The position numbers and the translations under genes are program-made. DNA of 64,000 nucleotides. Origin: DAOTVY01 sp041082245 (GTDB lineage Bacteria > Chloroflexota > Chloroflexia > DTKN01). Below are positions 34,543 through 42,584 of this stretch, in pieces; within the stretch, counting starts at the first letter, position 1, and every line of letters starts with the position of its first letter. The DNA lies in assembly GCA_041082245.1 (NCBI GenBank), contig JBDOIE010000015.1, positions 62,001 through 126,000 of the forward strand, in the 5' to 3' direction. Under the pieces are notes generated by a model. The model was not told where the DNA came from and did not search any database. It worked only from the letters and a program-made list of their open reading frames with translations.

Positions 34543-36060
34543 CTACTGTAGCCCGTACAGCTCTCCGTACTTGGCACGGAGATACGCGACGTACGGCCCG
34601 ATCTCGAGAGGCCGGCCGGTGACGCGCTCCACCATTTCGCTCAGCGTGAATTTGCCGCCGTGGCGGTAGAGGCGCTCCCGGAGCCAGTGGAGAAGCGTGG
34701 CAAAGTCCCCACGGGCGAATCGCTCCGGAAGGTCCGGGTGCTCGCGGCACACCGCCTCGAAGATCTGCGCCGCAAGCACGTTCCCGATCGTATAGCCCTG
34801 GAAAGCGCCTCCGATAATGCCTTCGAACCAGTGCGAGTCCTGGAGTACGCCATCGCGGTCGTCCGGCGGTACCACGCCCAGGTCGGTGCGGTACCGTTCA
34901 CGCCACGCTTCAGGCAGGTCGCGGACGGAGAGCTTCCCCTCGAGCAATTCGAGCTCCAGGTCGAAGCGCAGGATCACATGGAGGTTGTACGTCACCTCGT
35001 CGGCGTCCGTGCGGATGAGCGATGGCTTCACCCGGTTGATGGCCCGGTAGAACACGTCCAGCGGGACGTCCCCCAGTTGCTCGGGGAAGTACTGCTGCAG
35101 CCGCGGGTAGAAAAAGCTCCAGAAGGGGAGGCTACGGCCAACAAGGTTCTCCCAGAGCCGCGACTGGCTCTCGTGTAGCCCGGAGGAGAATACCACTGCG
35201 AGCGGGGTGCCCTCGAAGGCAGGGTCGATCCCCTGCTCGTAAAGAGCGTGGCCTGCCTCGTGGATGGTACTGAAAAGCGCTTCGCTCAGGTCGTCTTCGC
35301 GCACGCGCGTGGTGATGCGCACGTCCCCCAGCCCCAGGGTGGTGGTGAACGGATGGGGCGTGAGGTCTTGCCGGCCGCGCTGGAGGTCGTAGCCGATCCC
35401 CTGGGCTACCTCAAGAGCGAAGGCGAGCTGCTGCGACGGGGGAAAGTACTGGTGCAGACATCTATCGTCTGGAGCCGGGCGGTCGGCGATCGCCCGCACG
35501 AGCGGCACGAGCTCGCGCCGGAGCGCGGCAAAGAGCGGCCGTACGGTCGAGACCTTCAGCCCAGGCTCGGAGACATAATCGATCAGGGGGTCGGCGATGT
35601 GTTCGTACCCCGGGAAAAAGCCGGCCAGCTGGCGGCTCAGCTCGAGGGTACGTTCCAGAAGCGGCTGGACGAGGGAAAAATCGTTCGCCGGTCGTGCGCG
35701 GGACCAGGCGTCGTATGTTTGCGCCCTGTGGCGAGCGAGTTCCGCTACGAACCCGGCAGGCACGCGTGCGGCGTGTTCGTAGAGGCGACGGGTCACACGG
35801 ATGAGAGATGCTTCATCGGAATCGTAGGGAAGGGACTCCTCGACCGGCCGGAGATCCTCGAGAAGCAGGCCGAGCTGTGGATCCGTGAGTTTCTCGTGCG
35901 CGAGCTGCTCGAGAGTCGCGATCTGGCGCGCTCTGCTGGCTGCGCCTCCAGGCGGCATATAGGTCGCCTGGTCCCATCGGAGGACAGCAGCCGCCCCTTG
36001 CAGGTCAAGAATCTCCTGCAACCGTCTGCGGAGTTCGGTGAGGTTCTCTTCCAAGGACAT
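34543..36060 (-). CDS. Carboxypeptidase Taq (M32 family)
   Basis: 505 residues, the usual length. The zinc site is HEAGH (267-271) in STIHEAGHALYEQG, with family blocks LRWDQATYMPPGG near the N-terminus and IRTDADEVTYNLHVILRFDLE near the C-terminus. M32 enzymes are broad-specificity cytosolic metallocarboxypeptidases, common in thermophiles. The chosen ATG is preceded by GGAG; it lies inside the 3' end of the methyltransferase gene, a 56-base overlap. An extended frame upstream does not resemble the family. Last gene of the kor operon. Confidence 0.94.
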   Translation of the reverse strand: MSLEENLTELRRRLQEILDLQGAAAVLRWDQATYMPPGGAASRARQIATLEQLAHEKLTDPQLGLLLEDLRPVEESLPYDSDEASLIRVTRRLYEHAARVPAGFVAELARHRAQTYDAWSRARPANDFSLVQPLLERTLELSRQLAGFFPGYEHIADPLIDYVSEPGLKVSTVRPLFAALRRELVPLVRAIADRPAPDDRCLHQYFPPSQQLAFALEVAQGIGYDLQRGRQDLTPHPFTTTLGLGDVRITTRVREDDLSEALFSTIHEAGHALYEQGIDPAFEGTPLAVVFSSGLHESQSRLWENLVGRSLPFWSFFYPRLQQYFPEQLGDVPLDVFYRAINRVKPSLIRTDADEVTYNLHVILRFDLELELLEGKLSVRDLPEAWRERYRTDLGVVPPDDRDGVLQDSHWFEGIIGGAFQGYTIGNVLAAQIFEAVCREHPDLPERFARGDFATLLHWLRERLYRHGGKFTLSEMVERVTGRPLEIGPYVAYLRAKYGELYGLQ

Positions 36061-36733
36061 TTTCTCCGGTCGCCGTTTGTGCTCGCTTGTAGGCGATTGC
36101 CACTGTGCTGCCATCCTGCTCCTGCCGGAGCTCTTGAAGGGCAAAGGCGGCAAGGAGCTTGCGGATTTCTGTCTCGCTGTAGGGCCTCCATACCAGTCCC
36201 CGGTAGGGACCGCGGATGTACAGGCGGGTTCCGTCCCCGAAGCGATGGTACGGATGTCCTTCTTTCCCCTGCGGATCGTCGAAGGAGGCGATGAGCAGAC
36301 CGCCGGGCTTGAGCACGGCCCAGGCCTCGCGTACGGCACGGCGTGCCTCCGACAGGGGCATATGGTCGAACACAGCATTGGCGACCACCGCGTCAAAGGT
36401 CGCGTCGGGGAACAGAAGGTTTGCCGCGGAGCCGACCTGGAAGTGCACGTTTGGCATCTCTTCGTCGCGGGCCCAGGCCTGCGCGAACTCGATCGCCTTC
36501 TGGGAAATGTCTACCCCGTACACCTCGATGCCAGCCGCCGCGATCCGCATGCTGAGCCGACCGATCGCGCAGCCCAGATCGAGAACCGTCCGGGCCCGGT
36601 GGGCAAGCAGCAGGTCCACGATGCGGTTCGCCCGGTCGCCCGCAGGAATGCGGCGCCAGCTGGGGTCAGCGGCGGAGAACACCCTGTTCCAGAAGCTTGC
36701 GTAGTCCAGTTCCGCGAGATCCAGCTCGATCAT
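36005..36733 (-). CDS. Class I SAM-dependent methyltransferase
   Basis: 242 residues. The Rossmann SAM-binding motif is VLDLGCAIGRLS, followed by VYGVDISQKAIEFA, the ANAVFDHMPLSEARRAVREAWAVLKPGG region and LLIASFDD. The substrate is not readable. The ATG overlaps the epimerase stop (ATGA), which sets the start. The last ~20 residues overlap the peptidase gene and look like a non-conserved tail. A role in the 2-oxoacid/methylmalonyl-CoA operon is unclear. Confidence 0.85.
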   Translation of the reverse strand: MIELDLAELDYASFWNRVFSAADPSWRRIPAGDRANRIVDLLLAHRARTVLDLGCAIGRLSMRIAAAGIEVYGVDISQKAIEFAQAWARDEEMPNVHFQVGSAANLLFPDATFDAVVANAVFDHMPLSEARRAVREAWAVLKPGGLLIASFDDPQGKEGHPYHRFGDGTRLYIRGPYRGLVWRPYSETEIRKLLAAFALQELRQEQDGSTVAIAYKRAQTATGENVLGREPHRTPQTVAGDS

Positions 36734-37137
36734 CGCTCTGGGTAGGCGACGAACTCGCTCAGCACACCATTCAGGCAGGACGGGTGCACGAAGGCGACAA
36801 GCGCGCCACGCGGTCCCGGGCGTGGCTGCTCGTCGATCAACTGCCACCCCTGGGAGCGCGCGTGGGCGAGCGCGGCTTCGATGTCGTCGACACGGTAGGC
36901 AATATGGTGGAGACCGTCCCCGCGCTTCTGGAGGAAGTTGCTGATCGGCGAATCCGGGGAGGTGGGTGCGACCAGTTCGACGCGGCTCTCCCCCAGCGGA
37001 AAGAAGGCGATCTCCAGGTGTCGCTCCGGCAAACTCTCCCGCTGCGCGGGCTGTCCGAGGAGCTGCGTGTAGGTCTGGATCGCCCGTTCCAGGTCCTGTA
37101 CGGCGATTCCGACGTGGTCGATCGCTACGGGGTACAT
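36730..37137 (-). CDS. mce: Methylmalonyl-CoA epimerase (VOC superfamily)
   Basis: 135 residues, normal length. The two VOC beta-alpha-beta modules show metal ligands in IDHVGIAVQD (His), DGLHHIAYRV (His) and the C-terminal GVLSEFVAY (Glu). The substrate-binding stretch SRVELVAPTSPDSPI is typical. It interconverts (R)- and (S)-methylmalonyl-CoA. It lies between the 2-oxoacid oxidoreductase and a methyltransferase; no methylmalonyl-CoA mutase gene is in this window. The ATG has GGAGGAGG upstream. Confidence 0.9.
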   Translation of the reverse strand: MYPVAIDHVGIAVQDLERAIQTYTQLLGQPAQRESLPERHLEIAFFPLGESRVELVAPTSPDSPISNFLQKRGDGLHHIAYRVDDIEAALAHARSQGWQLIDEQPRPGPRGALVAFVHPSCLNGVLSEFVAYPER

Positions 37138-37150
37138 CGTCGCCTCCTCC

Positions 37151-37741
37151 TCACTCTGCCTTCTGTTGAGCGAGCCGGGACGTTCGCAGTTCGTCGCCTA
37201 CCCGGAAACCCACCTCGAGCGCGGCGCGGTTCAGTGCTTCGGTTCCCTTCGGTGTACCGGCCAGAACAGCCGCCGTAATCGCACGGCGCGAGACCACACC
37301 GGAGAGCGCCACGATGATCCCGAGGGCAACGACGTTCGCGACGACTCCCTTGCCCACCTCTTCGCGGGCCAGGCGGCCGATGGGCACGACGAAGGCGCGG
37401 TTGGTGGGCACGTGTCGCACCTGCTCGGCATCCACGATGAGGATGCCGTCGCGCTTCAGGGCATAGTAGTTGCGGTCGCATGCCATCTGGCTCATCGCCA
37501 GGAGCAGGTCGGCCTGGATCACGTGGGGGTAATCGATCGGGACGTTGCTGATGACGACGTCGGAGCGGCTATCGCCGCCGCGCGACTCCGGGCCGTACGA
37601 CTGCGTCTGGGTTGCGTAGAGGTCGTCGTAGATCGCGGCTGCCTCGGCGAGCAACCGGCCGGCCAGGATCAGCCCCTGCCCTCCCAGGCCGGAAAGGCGC
37701 AGTTCGTAGCGCCAGGGTGTGAGAGCCTCCGGGGCATTCAT
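37151..37741 (-). CDS. korC: 2-oxoacid:ferredoxin oxidoreductase, gamma subunit
   Basis: 196 residues. The gamma-domain signature is RLSGLGGQGLILAGRLLAEAA near the N-terminus, with TQTQSYGPESRGGDSRSDVVIS. This subunit binds CoA in 2-oxoglutarate or related 2-oxoacid:ferredoxin oxidoreductases. Its ATG overlaps the beta-subunit stop (ATGA). The split gamma/alpha arrangement matches the four-gene KorABCD type. Whether the substrate is 2-oxoglutarate, pyruvate or a branched 2-oxoacid cannot be settled; Kor is most likely from subunit layout. Confidence 0.9.
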   Translation of the reverse strand: MNAPEALTPWRYELRLSGLGGQGLILAGRLLAEAAAIYDDLYATQTQSYGPESRGGDSRSDVVISNVPIDYPHVIQADLLLAMSQMACDRNYYALKRDGILIVDAEQVRHVPTNRAFVVPIGRLAREEVGKGVVANVVALGIIVALSGVVSRRAITAAVLAGTPKGTEALNRAALEVGFRVGDELRTSRLAQQKAE

Positions 37742-38592
37742 GATGCCTCCTCCACAGCTGCCTCTCGCATCGCGCGGGCGATCACCTTCTCATACTCGGT
37801 AACGTATTCGGGTGCGTCCTTCTCGAACAACACGCCGCGCGGGATCTTGCCCTGTCGCTCCTCGGGGGACATCTTCTCGTACCGGGCGAGTGGAATGACG
37901 TTGTCCCGCTGCCATTGCAGCATCTCTACGGCGCCCCCTTTGCGGTTCAGTTTGCCATAGTTCGTGTGACAGTGGCTGATCACCTCGATGACGGCAAAGC
38001 CCTTCTTCTGGATCCCTTGCGCGACCAGCCGGGGCAGTTCGGTGGTATGGAAAGCCGAAGTGCGGGCGACAAAGCTTGCTCCGGCACTCCGGGCCAGATC
38101 GGCGACGTTGAACGGTTGGTCCAGGTTGCCATAGGGTGCCGTGGTCGCGAGGTCCCACTGTGGGGTAGTGGGCGAGTACTGACCGCCGGTCATGCCGTAG
38201 GTCAGGTTGTTCACCACGATCGCCGTGAGGTCGATGTTCCGCCGGCAGGCGTGGATGAAGTGGTTGCCTCCGATCGCCAGGGCGTCGCCATCCCCCATCA
38301 CGACGATCACCTTCAGGTTGGGCTTGGCCATCTTCAGGCCGGTCGCGAAGGCCAGGGCCCGGCCGTGCGTCGTGTGGAGGGTGTTAAAGTCCAGGTAAAC
38401 CGGCATCCGCCCCGTACAGCCGATGCCGGAGACCATCGCAACCTCGTCGTTGTCCAGCTTCAAGCTGTCGATCGCGCGAATGATGCCGCCCATGATGATC
38501 CCGAGGCCGCAGCCCGCACACCACACCGTCGGGAATTTCTTGCTGGTGCGCAGATAGCGTCGTTCCACATCGGAAAGGACGTGGTGTTCCAT
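37738..38592 (-). CDS. korB: 2-oxoacid:ferredoxin oxidoreductase, beta (TPP-binding) subunit
   Basis: 284 residues. The conserved VWCAGCGLG near the N-terminus supplies a cluster/active-site cysteine pair. The TPP/magnesium motif is GDGDALAIGGNHFIHACRRN followed by NNLTYGMTGGQ, the standard beta-subunit pattern. It decarboxylates the 2-oxoacid on thiamine diphosphate and passes electrons to ferredoxin. It starts 5 bases after korA, with GGAGGAG upstream. Confidence 0.94.
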   Translation of the reverse strand: MEHHVLSDVERRYLRTSKKFPTVWCAGCGLGIIMGGIIRAIDSLKLDNDEVAMVSGIGCTGRMPVYLDFNTLHTTHGRALAFATGLKMAKPNLKVIVVMGDGDALAIGGNHFIHACRRNIDLTAIVVNNLTYGMTGGQYSPTTPQWDLATTAPYGNLDQPFNVADLARSAGASFVARTSAFHTTELPRLVAQGIQKKGFAVIEVISHCHTNYGKLNRKGGAVEMLQWQRDNVIPLARYEKMSPEERQGKIPRGVLFEKDAPEYVTEYEKVIARAMREAAVEEAS

Positions 38593-38597
38593 AGCTC

Positions 38598-39734
38598 TTA
38601 CTCCTCCCGCAGCGCGGAAAGGATCTGCGCGGGGGCAATCACCTCACCGTCCGCACGGTTCACACGGCGGATGCGCGCCCGGCTGCACACCACACGCTCT
38701 ACCTCGAGGGCCATTTGCCCCAGGTTCAACTCCGGCACCACGATGGTCCGGCACTGCTCGGCTATCTGGGACACAGGTGCGCTGGGAAACGGCCAGAGGG
38801 TCAGCAGCTTCAGGAGGCCGACGCGCATTCCCCGAGCACGTGCTTCCTTGACCGCGTGGAGGGCGGCGCGGGCCACGCTCCCGTAGGCGATGACGGCCGT
38901 CTCCGCGTCTTCCAGGGCATATTCTTCCCACTGCAGGATCTCGTTCAGATGCAGGTCGATCTTGGCGAACATGCGCTCGAGCGCCGGGTTAATCTCGTCC
39001 AGCCGGGCCGTGGGAAAGCCGTTGATATCGTGGAAAAGCCCCGTGACATGGAAGCGGTACCCCTCGCCGAACGAGGCCAGCGGAGGGACGGGGCCTTCGG
39101 CTTCGCTGTAGGGCGAATACCACTCCGGGGGCACGCCTGGACGCAGCCGCTCGACCACCTCGTAGGTGCCAGGCGCTGGCAGTTCTACCTTCTCGCGGAG
39201 ATGAGCTACATCGGCATCCATCAGCAGGATGACCGGAGTACGGTACCGTTCGGAGAGGTTGAAGGCGCGTACGGTGAGGTCGAAGCACTCCCGGACCGTA
39301 GACGGGGCAAGGGCAATGATCGGGTGATCGCCGTGTGTGCCCCAGCGAGCTTGCATCACGTCGCCTTGTGCCGGCTGGGTGGGAAGGCCGGTCGAAGGAC
39401 CGACGCGCTGGACGTCCACGATCACGCAGGGGATCTCGGCCATAGCCGCAAAGCCGATGCTCTCCTGCATCAGGGAAAACCCGGGGCCGCTTGTGGCCGT
39501 CATCGCCTTGAGCCCTCCGAGGGAGGCTCCGATGACGGCGGAGATGCTGGCGATTTCGTCTTCCATCTGGATGAACTTGCCGCCCACGCGGGGCAGCCGG
39601 TAGGCGAGGATTTCGGCGATTTCGGTCGACGGGGTGATCGGGTATCCGGCGTAGAATCGGCAGCCCGCAGCCAGGGCACCTTCGGCACAGGCCTCGTTAC
39701 CCATCATGAAGCGGACGCGGTTCTGCTTGGTCAT
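38598..39734 (-). CDS. korA: 2-oxoacid:ferredoxin oxidoreductase, alpha subunit
   Basis: 378 residues. The alpha subunit begins with GNEACAEGALAAGCRFYAGYPITPSTE, the pyrimidine-binding domain motif, then MEDEIASISAVIGASLGG and the TSGPGFSLMQE loop. The second domain (about 250-378) includes AVIAYGSVARAALHAV and the NLGQMALEVERVV end. With the beta, gamma and ferredoxin subunits it forms the complete enzyme. ATG with GGAGG just upstream, 13 bases after the ferredoxin gene. Confidence 0.94.
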   Translation of the reverse strand: MTKQNRVRFMMGNEACAEGALAAGCRFYAGYPITPSTEIAEILAYRLPRVGGKFIQMEDEIASISAVIGASLGGLKAMTATSGPGFSLMQESIGFAAMAEIPCVIVDVQRVGPSTGLPTQPAQGDVMQARWGTHGDHPIIALAPSTVRECFDLTVRAFNLSERYRTPVILLMDADVAHLREKVELPAPGTYEVVERLRPGVPPEWYSPYSEAEGPVPPLASFGEGYRFHVTGLFHDINGFPTARLDEINPALERMFAKIDLHLNEILQWEEYALEDAETAVIAYGSVARAALHAVKEARARGMRVGLLKLLTLWPFPSAPVSQIAEQCRTIVVPELNLGQMALEVERVVCSRARIRRVNRADGEVIAPAQILSALREE

Positions 39735-39747
39735 TTCTTCGCCTCCC

Positions 39748-40128
39748 TCAATGCGTCTCCCCGCGGCTGCCCTCTGCCTTGTCCTGTCCCAACGAGGTAG
39801 GGGTGAACATCTCCCCGTACTTGTCTTCCCACGGGGTCAGGGTGATCGCAAAGTCGGGGCAAAGCCGGTCGCACAGTTCGCAGTTCGTGCACGCCTCGGG
39901 CTGCACGACTTCGGCTCGGCCGTCCTCGCCCAGGGCAAACACATGCTGGGGGCAAAACGCCACGCAGATCCCGCAGCCCTTACACCAGCGCTTGTAGATG
40001 TAACGGCGTCCAGGGGCACGGCGCACATGCGCTTCTACATGCTCGCCCGGTTGCACGCTAGTTTGGCTCTCGGTGGGTTCTACAGCGGTTTCTTCTTCCG
40101 CGGGCTCGACCGACGGCTCTTGTTCCAT
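39748..40128 (-). CDS. korD: 2-oxoacid oxidoreductase ferredoxin subunit (two 4Fe-4S clusters)
   Basis: 126 residues. Two cluster motifs are CKGCGICVAFCP and CTNCELCDRLCP, fitting the delta subunit that carries electrons in Kor-type enzymes. The first ~40 residues are an acidic, proline/glutamate-rich extension before a basic RRAPGRRYIYKRW; this extension is not typical of the family and may be disordered. First gene of the operon, with a promoter 60 bases upstream. GGAGG precedes the ATG. Confidence 0.92.
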   Translation of the reverse strand: MEQEPSVEPAEEETAVEPTESQTSVQPGEHVEAHVRRAPGRRYIYKRWCKGCGICVAFCPQHVFALGEDGRAEVVQPEACTNCELCDRLCPDFAITLTPWEDKYGEMFTPTSLGQDKAEGSRGETH

Positions 40129-40187
40129 GGCCTCCTCCTCGAGGCACAGCCTGCCACGTTGGCTCCGGCCGTTGCGGAGCGGCAGGT

Positions 40188-40216
40188 ATTGTACTGCAAA
40201 AGAAGAGGGCGCGCAA
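40188..40216 (-). promoter_or_regulatory. Promoter of the kor operon
   Basis: On the minus strand TTGCGC (40211-40216), a 17-base spacer and TACAAT (40188-40193) lie 60 bases before korD. It is back-to-back with the tRNA promoter. Confidence 0.65.
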
Positions 40217-40233
40217 ATCTCGGGAACGGCTTC

Positions 40234-40262
40234 TTGAGCAGGCTCGCGGAATGTGCTATAAT
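40234..40262 (+). promoter_or_regulatory. Promoter of the tRNA gene
   Basis: TTGAGC (40234-40239), a 17-base spacer and perfect TATAAT (40257-40262) lie 75 bases before the tRNA 5' end, leaving a 5' leader for RNase P. Confidence 0.65.
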
Positions 40263-40336
40263 ATAGTTAACAGGCGATCCCACGACCGGCTTCCCGCGGT
40301 GCTTACCGGACCGCGGAACTGGCCGTGGGGCTTTCG

Positions 40337-40408
40337 GGGCCCGTGGCGCAACGGCAGCGCAAGTGACTCATAATCACCAGGTTCCAGGTTCGAGTCCTGG
40401 CGGGCCCA
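40337..40408 (+). tRNA. tRNA with CAU anticodon (tRNA-Met elongator, or possibly tRNA-Ile2)
   Basis: A 72-base cloverleaf is clear. The acceptor stem GGGCCCG pairs with CGGGCCC and the discriminator is A408. The D stem is GCGC/GCGC, the anticodon loop is CTCATAA, and the T arm is CCAGG-TTCGAGT-CCTGG. The anticodon is CAU. One A-C mismatch sits at the top of the anticodon stem. CCA is not encoded (CACA follows). Overall pattern fits elongator tRNA-Met, but the acceptor has C4-G69 and C5-G68, which TilS recognises on tRNA-Ile2, so lysidine-modified tRNA-Ile2 remains possible. Confidence 0.9.
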
Positions 40409-40416
40409 CAAAGAAG

Positions 40417-40445
40417 GCCGGCCGACGCCGATGTGCGCGGCCGGC
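40417..40445. terminator. Bidirectional hairpin between tRNA and his operon
   Basis: GCCGGCCG (40417-40424) pairs with CGGCCGGC (40438-40445). On the minus strand it is followed by TTCTTTG, so it likely ends the his transcript; on the plus strand it follows the tRNA by 8 bases. Confidence 0.6.
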
Positions 40446-40471
40446 ACGATTTCCGATGAGCATGAAACACT

Positions 40472-40753
40472 CTACCGTCGCCGGCGGGCAAGCTCCGCCT
40501 CCACATCGCCCAGCGAAAGCCCGCGCACGGCGAGCAGCACCATCAGGTGGTAGACAAGATCGGCCGCCTCGGAAACCAATCGCGCGTTTCCCTCGTCCTG
40601 CGCGGCAAGGATGACCTCCACCGCCTCTTCCCCTACCTTGCGCAGGATCGCCTTCTCCCCAGCCTCCGCAAGTTGCACGGTATAGGAGCCCGGGGGCCGG
40701 GTCTGCAGGCGTTGTTCGATGGTCGCGAACAGTTCCTCAAATACCTGGCTCAC
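40472..40753 (-). CDS. hisE: Phosphoribosyl-ATP pyrophosphatase
   Basis: 93 residues from a GTG whose GTGA overlaps the hisI stop, so the start is set by the overlap. The MazG-like helical core has RKVGEEAVEVILAAQ and SEAADLVYHLMVLLA with the metal-binding acidic residues. It hydrolyses phosphoribosyl-ATP to phosphoribosyl-AMP, the second step of histidine synthesis. Here it is a stand-alone gene, not fused to hisI as in enterobacteria. Last gene of the his operon. Confidence 0.94.
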   Translation of the reverse strand: MSQVFEELFATIEQRLQTRPPGSYTVQLAEAGEKAILRKVGEEAVEVILAAQDEGNARLVSEAADLVYHLMVLLAVRGLSLGDVEAELARRRR

Positions 40754-41073
40754 GGTGCAAGCCTCCGGAAGAAGCAGCTGCGTGCACCCGTATGGCAGGC
40801 TGGCCCCGCAGGATGCACTTTCAGCAGGAGCGTATCCCCATCGCAGTCGATCCAGATTTCCTGTACACGCAGCCTGTTCCCGGATGTCTCGCCCTTGTGC
40901 CACAGCATCCCCCGGCTCCGGCTCCAGAAGTGCGCCTCCCCGGCCTGCTGCGTCCGTCGGAGCGCCTCTTCGTTCATCCAGGCGACCATCAATACCTCGC
41001 CCGAAGCTGCATCCTGCACCACGGCCGGCACCAGGCCCCGCTCGTCGTAGCGGATCGCGAGTGCTTCTTCCAT
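40750..41073 (-). CDS. hisI: Phosphoribosyl-AMP cyclohydrolase
   Basis: 107 residues. Diagnostic motifs are VAWMNEEAL, WSRSRGMLWHKGETSGN, WIDCDGDTLLLKV and GPACHTG with its zinc cysteines and histidines. It opens the adenine ring of phosphoribosyl-AMP, third step of histidine synthesis. The ATG at 41073 has GAGGAG upstream and lies just beyond the hisF stop; an eight-codon upstream extension would overlap hisF and lacks an RBS. Confidence 0.95.
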   Translation of the reverse strand: MEEALAIRYDERGLVPAVVQDAASGEVLMVAWMNEEALRRTQQAGEAHFWSRSRGMLWHKGETSGNRLRVQEIWIDCDGDTLLLKVHPAGPACHTGARSCFFRRLAP

Positions 41074-41083
41074 TCTCTTCTCC

Positions 41084-41848
41084 TCACAGGCGGACACAGA
41101 TCCCTTGCGCAGCCAGGTACCGTTTCAGCTCGGGGATGCTTACCACGCGCTCGTGGAACAGTGACGCAAGCAACGCTGCATCTGCCCGGCCTTCGATCAG
41201 CACCCTGGCCACGTGTTCTGGTGCTCCAGCCCCCCCAGAGGCGATCACCGGGACTGGAACGGCTTCGGCAACCGCGCGGGTCAGAGCCACGTCGTAGCCG
41301 GCTCGGGTGCCGTCCGCATCCATGCTGGTCAACAGGACCTCGCCCGCGCCGCGCGAGACCGCCTCGATGGCCCACTCGACCGCATCGAGCCCGGTAGGCA
41401 CGCGGCCACTATTTACATAAACTTCCCACCTGGGCGGATCGAGCGAGACCCTTCGCGCGTCGATCGCGATCACGATGCACTGGCTTCCGAAGCGAGCGGC
41501 TGCCCGGGTGAGGATCTCCGGGCATCGCACCGCCGCGGTGTTGATGCTCACCTTGTCCGCTCCTGCAAGCAGCAGTGCCCGGATATCCTCCACCGTGCGC
41601 ACGCCTCCACCCACCGTGAGCGGCATGAACACCTGCTCGGCTACCCGCCGCACCACGTCCACCGTTGCTGCGCGTCCCTCCGGGGTCGCGGAGATGTCGA
41701 GGAATACGAGCTCGTCTGCCCCTTCAGCGTCATACAGCCGGGCGTTTTCCACCGGGTCGCCCACATCCCGAAGGTTCTGGAAATGCACCCCTTTCACCAC
41801 CCGGCCATCTTTGACGTCGAGGCAGGGGATGATCCGCCTCGCAAGCAT
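41084..41848 (-). CDS. hisF: Imidazole glycerol phosphate synthase, cyclase subunit
   Basis: 254 residues. The TIM barrel begins LARRIIPCLDVKDGRVVKGV, with catalytic Asp11, and the second catalytic Asp lies in LLTSMDADGT. Phosphate-binding loops VGGGVRT and ASGGAG are present. With HisH it makes imidazole glycerol phosphate and AICAR. GGAGG precedes the ATG; it starts 4 bases after hisA. Confidence 0.97.
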   Translation of the reverse strand: MLARRIIPCLDVKDGRVVKGVHFQNLRDVGDPVENARLYDAEGADELVFLDISATPEGRAATVDVVRRVAEQVFMPLTVGGGVRTVEDIRALLLAGADKVSINTAAVRCPEILTRAAARFGSQCIVIAIDARRVSLDPPRWEVYVNSGRVPTGLDAVEWAIEAVSRGAGEVLLTSMDADGTRAGYDVALTRAVAEAVPVPVIASGGAGAPEHVARVLIEGRADAALLASLFHERVVSIPELKRYLAAQGICVRL

Positions 41849-41852
41849 CTCT

Positions 41853-42584
41853 CTATCCTCCGACGGCGAGTGCCTTTCGCAGGTCGATCCGGCCGTCGTA
41901 CAGCGCGCGGCCGACGATCACGCCTGCCAGGCCGGCCGCCCGTGCCCGTGCGACATCCTCCAGGCTTGCCACGCCACCCCCGGCGACCACCCGCAGCCGT
42001 GGGTCTTGCGCGATCCGTACCGCAGCGGTCACATCCAGGCCTGCCCCGGTACCATCCCGCGCAATATCCGTACAGATCAGCCAACGCACGCCGGCTTCCG
42101 CACACCGCCGTGCCAGCTCCTCGCCACGGCATCCCGCGGCTTTGCGCCAACCCTGCGTGTGGACCCACCCCTCGAGGACATCGATTGCCACCGCGATGCG
42201 CTCCGCTCCGATGGCTTCCACGGCCCACGCCAGGATCTCCGGTTGCTCTACGGCCACGGTGCCCAGGACGATCCGGTCGACCCCTTGCTCCGCGAGATCC
42301 AGGATGGTACTGCGATCTCGCACTCCTCCACCGAACTGCACCCGAAGTCCCGATTGCAGGATGGTCCCCAGAGCTCTCCAGTTGGCGACGCTCTCCAGGC
42401 CGAGCGCGCCGTCCAGGTTCACCACGTGTATCCAGGTTGCCCCGCAAGCCCGAAAGCCGCGCGCGACGGCTGCAGGGTCCTCCGCAAAGACCGTCTCCTG
42501 GGCGGGATCGCCGCGCCGAAGGCGAACCACACGGCCGTTCCGGAGGTCGATCGCGGGAAAAACAACCCACGGTTTTTCGCTCAT
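41853..42584 (-). CDS. hisA: ProFAR isomerase (HisA)
   Basis: 243 residues. The half-barrel repeat pattern starts FPAIDLRNGRVVRL with catalytic Asp and includes VQFGGGVRD, DIARDGTGAG and VVAGGGVAS. It isomerises ProFAR to PRFAR in histidine synthesis. The ATG at 42584 overlaps the hisH stop (ATGA), which fixes the start. The open frame continues upstream into hisH but without family similarity. Confidence 0.96.
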   Translation of the reverse strand: MSEKPWVVFPAIDLRNGRVVRLRRGDPAQETVFAEDPAAVARGFRACGATWIHVVNLDGALGLESVANWRALGTILQSGLRVQFGGGVRDRSTILDLAEQGVDRIVLGTVAVEQPEILAWAVEAIGAERIAVAIDVLEGWVHTQGWRKAAGCRGEELARRCAEAGVRWLICTDIARDGTGAGLDVTAAVRIAQDPRLRVVAGGGVASLEDVARARAAGLAGVIVGRALYDGRIDLRKALAVGG

